Below, one piece after another: positions 58,799 through 64,000 of a stretch of DNA of 64,000 nt. Both the position numbers and the translations under genes were made by a program. Source of the stretch: Calliphora vicina (lineage: Eukaryota > Arthropoda > Insecta > Diptera > Calliphoridae); assembly GCF_958450345.1 (NCBI RefSeq), contig NC_088783.1, positions 12,155,701-12,219,700 on the forward strand, in the 5' to 3' direction. The notes under the pieces were generated by a model. It had not been told where the DNA came from, ran no database searches, and was given only the letters and a program-made list of their open reading frames with translations. Position 1 is the first letter of the stretch. Each line of letters starts with the position of its first letter.

Positions 58799-61017
58799 TA
58801 CACTGTATTAACCGGCACTCGAACTGTATCCGAGTTCCCAAAAAAAATATGTTGACCGATTTGTATCAGTCGACTTTGATAAATTAATATCGAAGTGTCA
58901 CGTATGCAGCGCCCCTTCAAGTGTATAAAAATAATTATAAACTAAAGTAGAGAAAGTAGGTAGATACTTACTTATCCACTTTACAATATTCTATTATTTA
59001 TTCCCATATTTCTACTTTTACATTTACATATATCAATAAAACTAAATTTGTAAAAAAAATTATGTTTTTAATCCAGTTCCTAACCTCATATTTGCTCACT
59101 TGTTAAGCAAATCATGTGGAAAATTATCTATGCAACACTGAACAGTGTCTTCGCTTACTTGTTTATTGTGTCTTAGATAAGTGTCTTCGAAAATAAAATG
59201 ACGTTTTCCATTGCAAGATATACAGCTGAATTTGGGAGATAATCATCACTTTACCAAACCGGTTTATACTTTTCCCAATTACTTTTTTTTAAAGGACATT
59301 GACAAGCAAAACTATTAGTTTTGATCACAGTGTTGATCACGACTTCAGATCAATAATGAACAGGTGGTATAATTTTTTATTTTATTTCCATAAATTCAAT
59401 TAACTGAAGTTTCTTCACAAAATGAATAATCTATAATTCATTTCTTTAAACAATGGAAAACCTCAATTTAAAATCAAAAATCACTTAAAAATTAATAAAA
59501 ATCTATTAAAACATGAAAAAACTTTGTTATTTCTTTAAAAGCACTAAGCATCAAATTGTAATATACATTTATTACATTTCCATAGCTTTTAACAAAACAC
59601 ACAAAAAACATTGTAGCATACTTTTAGGCATTTATAAACATAAAAATATATTGCATACATATTTATGTACACAAGATTGAACTCAATATGTTTCAATAAC
59701 TTTTTTTGTCTTTACATTTGCATAATTTTTTTTTGTTGTTTTATTGTTTGTTTTGTTATTGATTTTTCTCAATGAATACACTAAAACACAATGCACACAA
59801 TAAAATAAAATAGTTACAATTCAATTGTTTGTTTTATTGTGCAGCAACACAAAACAACTTAAATAAAATAAAAAAAAAAATATAAAATAGTCAGTGATTT
59901 TCATTTTCAACCCCCCAAAAATTAAAACAATACAAACCAAACGAAAACTAAATGTTTAAACAATGGGTGGAGGAGACTCTCTGTTACCATTTAGAAATGT
60001 TAAATATATGTACATACATAGTTACATGCAACATTATCTAGGCTGCAACATAAAAGTAATAAAATCATTCATTTCCCTCCTCTTTGTGTGCTCGAGTTGG
60101 TATCAACTATTTTGTTTAGTATGAAGAGTATATGGCCAAAAATAGGTGGTAAATTGTTAACAAAATTGTTGTATAGTGTATAAACTACTACTTTAATGTA
60201 CATATTGTACATATCGTAAGCAAACAAACAATTTAACTGGAAAATTTCGTCATCATGGTAACGTAGCGTTGAAAAAACAATGCCTCCCAAATTGCTATTA
60301 TTACCAACGAAAATATAAATATAAAAATAACCATAAACTATAATACAATATTAAGTTTTGTATTAAACTAACAATTCGTTTAAATAACACAAGGAAAGTA
60401 GACAAAATTTGGGTTAAACCAGGCCATAGCAAGATCTACATAAAAATATAAGAGAATTTTGGTGATATAATGGAATAAATCGGTAAACTTGGGTTTCCAA
60501 AAAGCCTTTGGTTTTTTAAACTTCAATTTGTATCCAAGTGGGAAGTCATCATTCAAAAGTCATGTCACTATGTTTGCTCCTCTCCCTTACAGAAGGGAGA
60601 GGATAAATTCCCACTTGGAAGCAGGGTTATTTGTGTTTTGTTCTGTTTTAATCATAGTTTTTGTTTTCTCGCTTATAACTGATCGCTCATTCTTCTTCAA
60701 AGATGCGAAAAAAGTGTTTCGAAAAGAATCTAAATTTCTTACTGGGAATTGATTTGCTCTAAATCATTTGCTCTAGGCAAGTCTTCCACCAAAAATGGAT
60801 TATTTTCTATGACGACAAAACGATTATGTGCGGGATCTGATATTGCAATATCCTTATGTGCCGGCAGTTCTTTTTAAGCGCAAGGGTTAGTCAAGTTGTA
60901 ATAAATATCACCATTTTTTTGCTTGGTTTTCTTTGGAGAAATTAAGGTAATGTTTCCATCAAACGCGGATAATTTTTTAAAAGTTGTTTGCCCACGAAGT
61001 ATGAGGAAGGGTTAATA
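58799..61017. other. Non-coding DNA
   Basis: 59084-59180 holds taacctcatatttgctcact and cttgtttattgtgtcttaga, fragments shared with 52672 and 62500. At 60532-60620 a short dyad (aagtgggaa / ttcccactt) flanks cctctcccttacagaaggga. No gene. Confidence 0.4.
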
Positions 61018-61960
61018 AGTCCGCGGCTTTTTCAATTTCTCGGCTCTTAACTGAAATGGCAACACTGCTGCTGTCAACAGACATCTGTCAGTTGACTCCT
61101 GTCAAAATTTGAAAAAGCTGCGTCATTTAGTTTGATTCCAGGGCACACTAAGAAAGGTGACTGCATCACTACAACAATACAAAAACAACAGGTACTTTGT
61201 TTTTGTTAAAAAGTAGGTGAACTGTCAAAGTTGCCTGTTGTTGTTTTTGCTTTTGGTTTTGTTGTATTTTTTGCCACAGCAACCACAAGTGAATTGACAA
61301 TTCAAACTGAATAAAAAAAATAATCAGCTGTTCATCGCAGTCACCTTTCTAAGTGTGCCCTGGTTTGAGTCTGACAGCCATTGATAGCAGACTACCCCGT
61401 GACTTGAGGAGAAATTGGAAAAAAGTGAATTTCGTCTGCCCATTAAGCATTATTATTTGTGGAAGAAAACCATCACTCAAATAAAGGCTAAATATATGAG
61501 AACTATAGGAACTACACCCTAAATTTCAATGGTAAAAAAGTGGTTTACTGAATTTCGTTGTAGCCGTACAAGCACGGAAGATGCCAAACGTTCTAGACTC
61601 CCAGTTCAGTTTCTCTACACCCAAAACAATTGAGTGGAAATTGAAAGTGCGATAGATTGTGGAAGCCATCTCACATGGCTCAGTAGTTTCAATTTTAAAT
61701 GATAACTTGTGTATGAGAAAGCTTTTTGCAAGATGGCTGCCGCATTTGCTCACAGTCGGGTGCACTAAACGATACAAATTTGCAGTTTATATGGTAAAAA
61801 TTCATGAATTAGGCTACAAAATGCTGCCTCTTCCGCCCTATTCTCTGGATTTAGCCCCGAGTGATTATTTCTTGTTTACAAACCTAAAGAAATTTGACTC
61901 CAACGATAAAATCATGTAACAAAAAAAATATTTTGGTGGCATCTACAAATTATACTTCAA
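61018..61960 (+). pseudogene. Mariner (irritans-like) transposase relic with nested MITE
   Basis: Starts ggttaataagtccgcggctt, close to the irritans-type end. The leader and N-terminal region follow (gaatttcgtctgccca, then the HTH word SHGSVVSILNDNLCMRKLFA near 61670-61730). A deletion removes the first two catalytic Asp blocks; KIHELGYKMLPLPPYSLDLA and PSDYFLFTNLKKF at 61798-61890 are the C-terminal part with the third Asp. Confidence 0.82.
61139..61362. mobile_element. MITE with 9-bp target duplication
   Basis: Ends cagggcacactaagaaagg and cctttctaagtgtgccctg are inverted (one mismatch). The flanks gtttgattc and gtttgagtc (61130-61138, 61363-61371) are a 9-bp duplication with one difference. 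Paralogous mariner copies show the uninterrupted site. 224 bp, non-coding; contains facing ctgttgttttt/aaaaacaacag words. Confidence 0.88.
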
Positions 61961-61964
61961 AACA

Positions 61965-62790
61965 AGTTGTCTCCTGTATGCTTGCAAAAACATTAACGTT
62001 GCCATCGTAATTTTTGGAACACGTGGGTTGGTGATATAGGGATGGATATCTCCACATGTTTGCTTAAGACTTTGGAGAAATTTGGCAATTACTGCAACAA
62101 ATATGGATAAAGATAAAGTGAGCTCTCACAGGTCGACTTCTACAGGTTACCTTTTCGCAATCAAAACTTTAAATTGACGTGCTCAAATGCAGTACATTCC
62201 ATTCCTACCACGACAATGTGAGCTCTTACAGGTTGACATCAACAAGTGACTCCGTCGTACATTCCAGATTTGGCACAAAGTTTACTTTAAAAAACAGTTA
62301 TAATTTAACACTTTAATTAGAGTTAAGTGATTTTCTAAAAACTATTCTCACAGAAAGTTCTTCGAACGAAGTTGTCTCCGGAATCCTCACAAAATCATTC
62401 ATGTTGCCATAGTTCCTTTTCAGAACGTGGGTCGATCAATTCGGAATGGATATCACCATCTGTTTGCTTCGCTTATTTGCTTATTGTGTCTTAGCTAAAA
62501 GTTATCATAGGAACTCGCTTTAATACAAATTGATGTCCTTGCAAACAGCTTAATCTAATATGAGTATGATTTAAACGTTTAGATTAAGAGGGTCGTTCAA
62601 ATCGGAATGGATATCACCATTTGTTTGCTTCGCTTTGTGTCTTCGCTTATTTGCATGTTGTGTCTTAGCTAAAAGTCGTAAGAGGATCGTTCAAATCGGA
62701 ATGGATATCACCATCTAGATGGTGCATCTGTTTTCTTAGCTTTGTGTCTTCGCTTATTTGCTTATTGTGTCTTAGCTAAAAGTAGTAAAG
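61965..62790. repeat. Diverged direct repeats of ~100-140 bp
   Basis: The blocks aagttgtctcc...gttgccat...cgtgggt occur at 61968 and 62365. The phrase cggaatggatatcaccat occurs near 62441, 62608 and 62697, and cttattgtgtcttagctaaa near 62492 and 62764 (with a variant near 62657). gtgagctctcacaggtcgac and gtgagctcttacaggttgac lie near 62119 and 62219. No ORF. Family unknown. Confidence 0.7.
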
Positions 62791-64000
62791 TTGATATATT
62801 GCATTCTAATGGTCTTTAATTTAGCAAACACTACAGTTGTAGGTCATAATTATATAATTTGACTTTATTGGATCTTAAAGAAGTCATGTAAGATCTAAAA
62901 CAAAAACATTAAGCTGATTTCGTCAAATATTTGAAAAATTTGCACAACTTTTAAAGCAAATTTACCAATTTAACAATTTCAAATTAAAAAGAACCCATAT
63001 TTATTTAAATTATTCTATCCCTATTGTAAGGTGTACTCGTAAATCGCATTAATTTTCGACATCAAAGTAAATACTCGTCAAATAAAATGCTAAAATTTGC
63101 CAACAGCAAAAGAAATGAAAATTAAATACAATCAACACACTTGTAATCATACAAATATACGAATATGGATCAATCACTTCTACAATTAAAATGAAACTAA
63201 AGAAAAACAACAAATAAACGCTTAATAATGCATAGAAAACTACAAAAAAAATAAACAATTAATGTTGTTAATTAAACAAAACAAACCAGCATAAAACTGA
63301 AACTACAGCCAGCCCCCTGCTTTACATTGACTAAACTTTAGCTAAAAGAAAAAACTAAACTATTATTTGCAGTTTTAGTTTCTACAGATTTTTTATTTGT
63401 TTGTTTGTTGAGTTTCAATTTTTCTTTTTCTGTATGTTGGTCATTGTACAATTGTATGAGTTTATATGGATGGATTTGACGTGTATTTCTTAATTAATTT
63501 CGGCACATTAATTATAAAGTTATGAGGCAGACATATGGTTTGTTTTTCACTTTATTTCATTTTTGCTCAATTTAGTTGTAGTTGTAGTATGTAAGACTCG
63601 CACAAGGTTTTTCCAACTCAAGTGTTTCTTTTTGAATGCGGCCAAGTATTATGGCAAATACCCTATGGCCAGTATATTGGAGGGGTACTAATTATGTTTT
63701 GAGGTATAGGGGCCCTTATTCGGAATATTTTGTCATATGATCAATAGTGTACTCGACTGCCTTCCACTTTTGGAGCTGAAACATGAACTCAGTTTTGTGT
63801 GTTTCACTAGCTTTCCAAAACCAATTGTGGTCGTACTTTCCTCCAGTAGAACTTTTGTAAAGATAGTTCATGTTCCCAAAAACATCGATTGTATGCGAGA
63901 TATGCAATGTTCTCATGTTCAATTCAGTATAGCAACAACGGCCAAATCTGATTCAAGAGCAGTTGTTCAGAACATGTTGTTATATGATCAATAGTGGGAT
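62791..64000. other. Non-coding DNA to window end
   Basis: The phrase tatgatcaatagtg occurs at about 63736 and 63984. Opposed ORFs between 63716 and 63994 (68 and 85 codons) have ordinary amino-acid composition but match nothing I know; a decayed repeat or an exon cannot be told apart. Confidence 0.3.

Noticed and set aside
58430..58920. Overlapping minus ORFs of 65-112 codons with repeats
   Set aside because: Produced by a 26-bp minisatellite read in several frames.

Overview
The window reads as nuclear DNA of a higher fly (Diptera, probably a calyptrate such as a blow fly, house fly or stable fly). It is very AT-rich. It has short GT-AG introns, dipteran mariner and Tc1 relics, and many copies of a short Helitron-like family related to Drosophila DINE-1/mini-me. 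The species is inferred, not read from a marker.

Only two protein-coding genes can be supported, both in the first 13.2 kb. At the left edge are the last two visible exons of a kelch-repeat protein gene (plus strand, stop at 903-905). On the minus strand, 8226-13214, lie eight exons of Kap3, the non-motor subunit of heterotrimeric kinesin-2. They splice into one open frame of 877 residues plus stop. The N-terminal exon or exons of Kap3 were not found, so the rest of the window may be a very large Kap3 first intron, intergenic DNA, or both.

From 13.2 kb to the end I see no convincing cellular gene. The sequence is a dense, nested layer of decayed mobile elements: two mariner lineages, Tc1-like relics, two fragments of a further Tc1/mariner-like transposase family, three non-LTR retrotransposon fragments, an LTR-like block, about sixteen DINE-1/mini-me-like Helitron copies, and several MITEs with terminal inverted repeats. 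Three of those MITEs have readable target-site duplications (TA, 8 bp and 9 bp). There are also three minisatellite types with units of about 30, 31 and 26 bp.

The most interesting structures are an 866-bp element with 127-bp inverted ends enclosing a 31-bp tandem array that is also amplified 5 kb away; a palindromic element nested inside another inverted-repeat element at 39 kb; a long fold-back at 4.7-5.6 kb; and a 28-30 copy dyad-containing minisatellite at 32.5-33.3 kb. No RNA gene, CRISPR array or bacterial-type system was seen.
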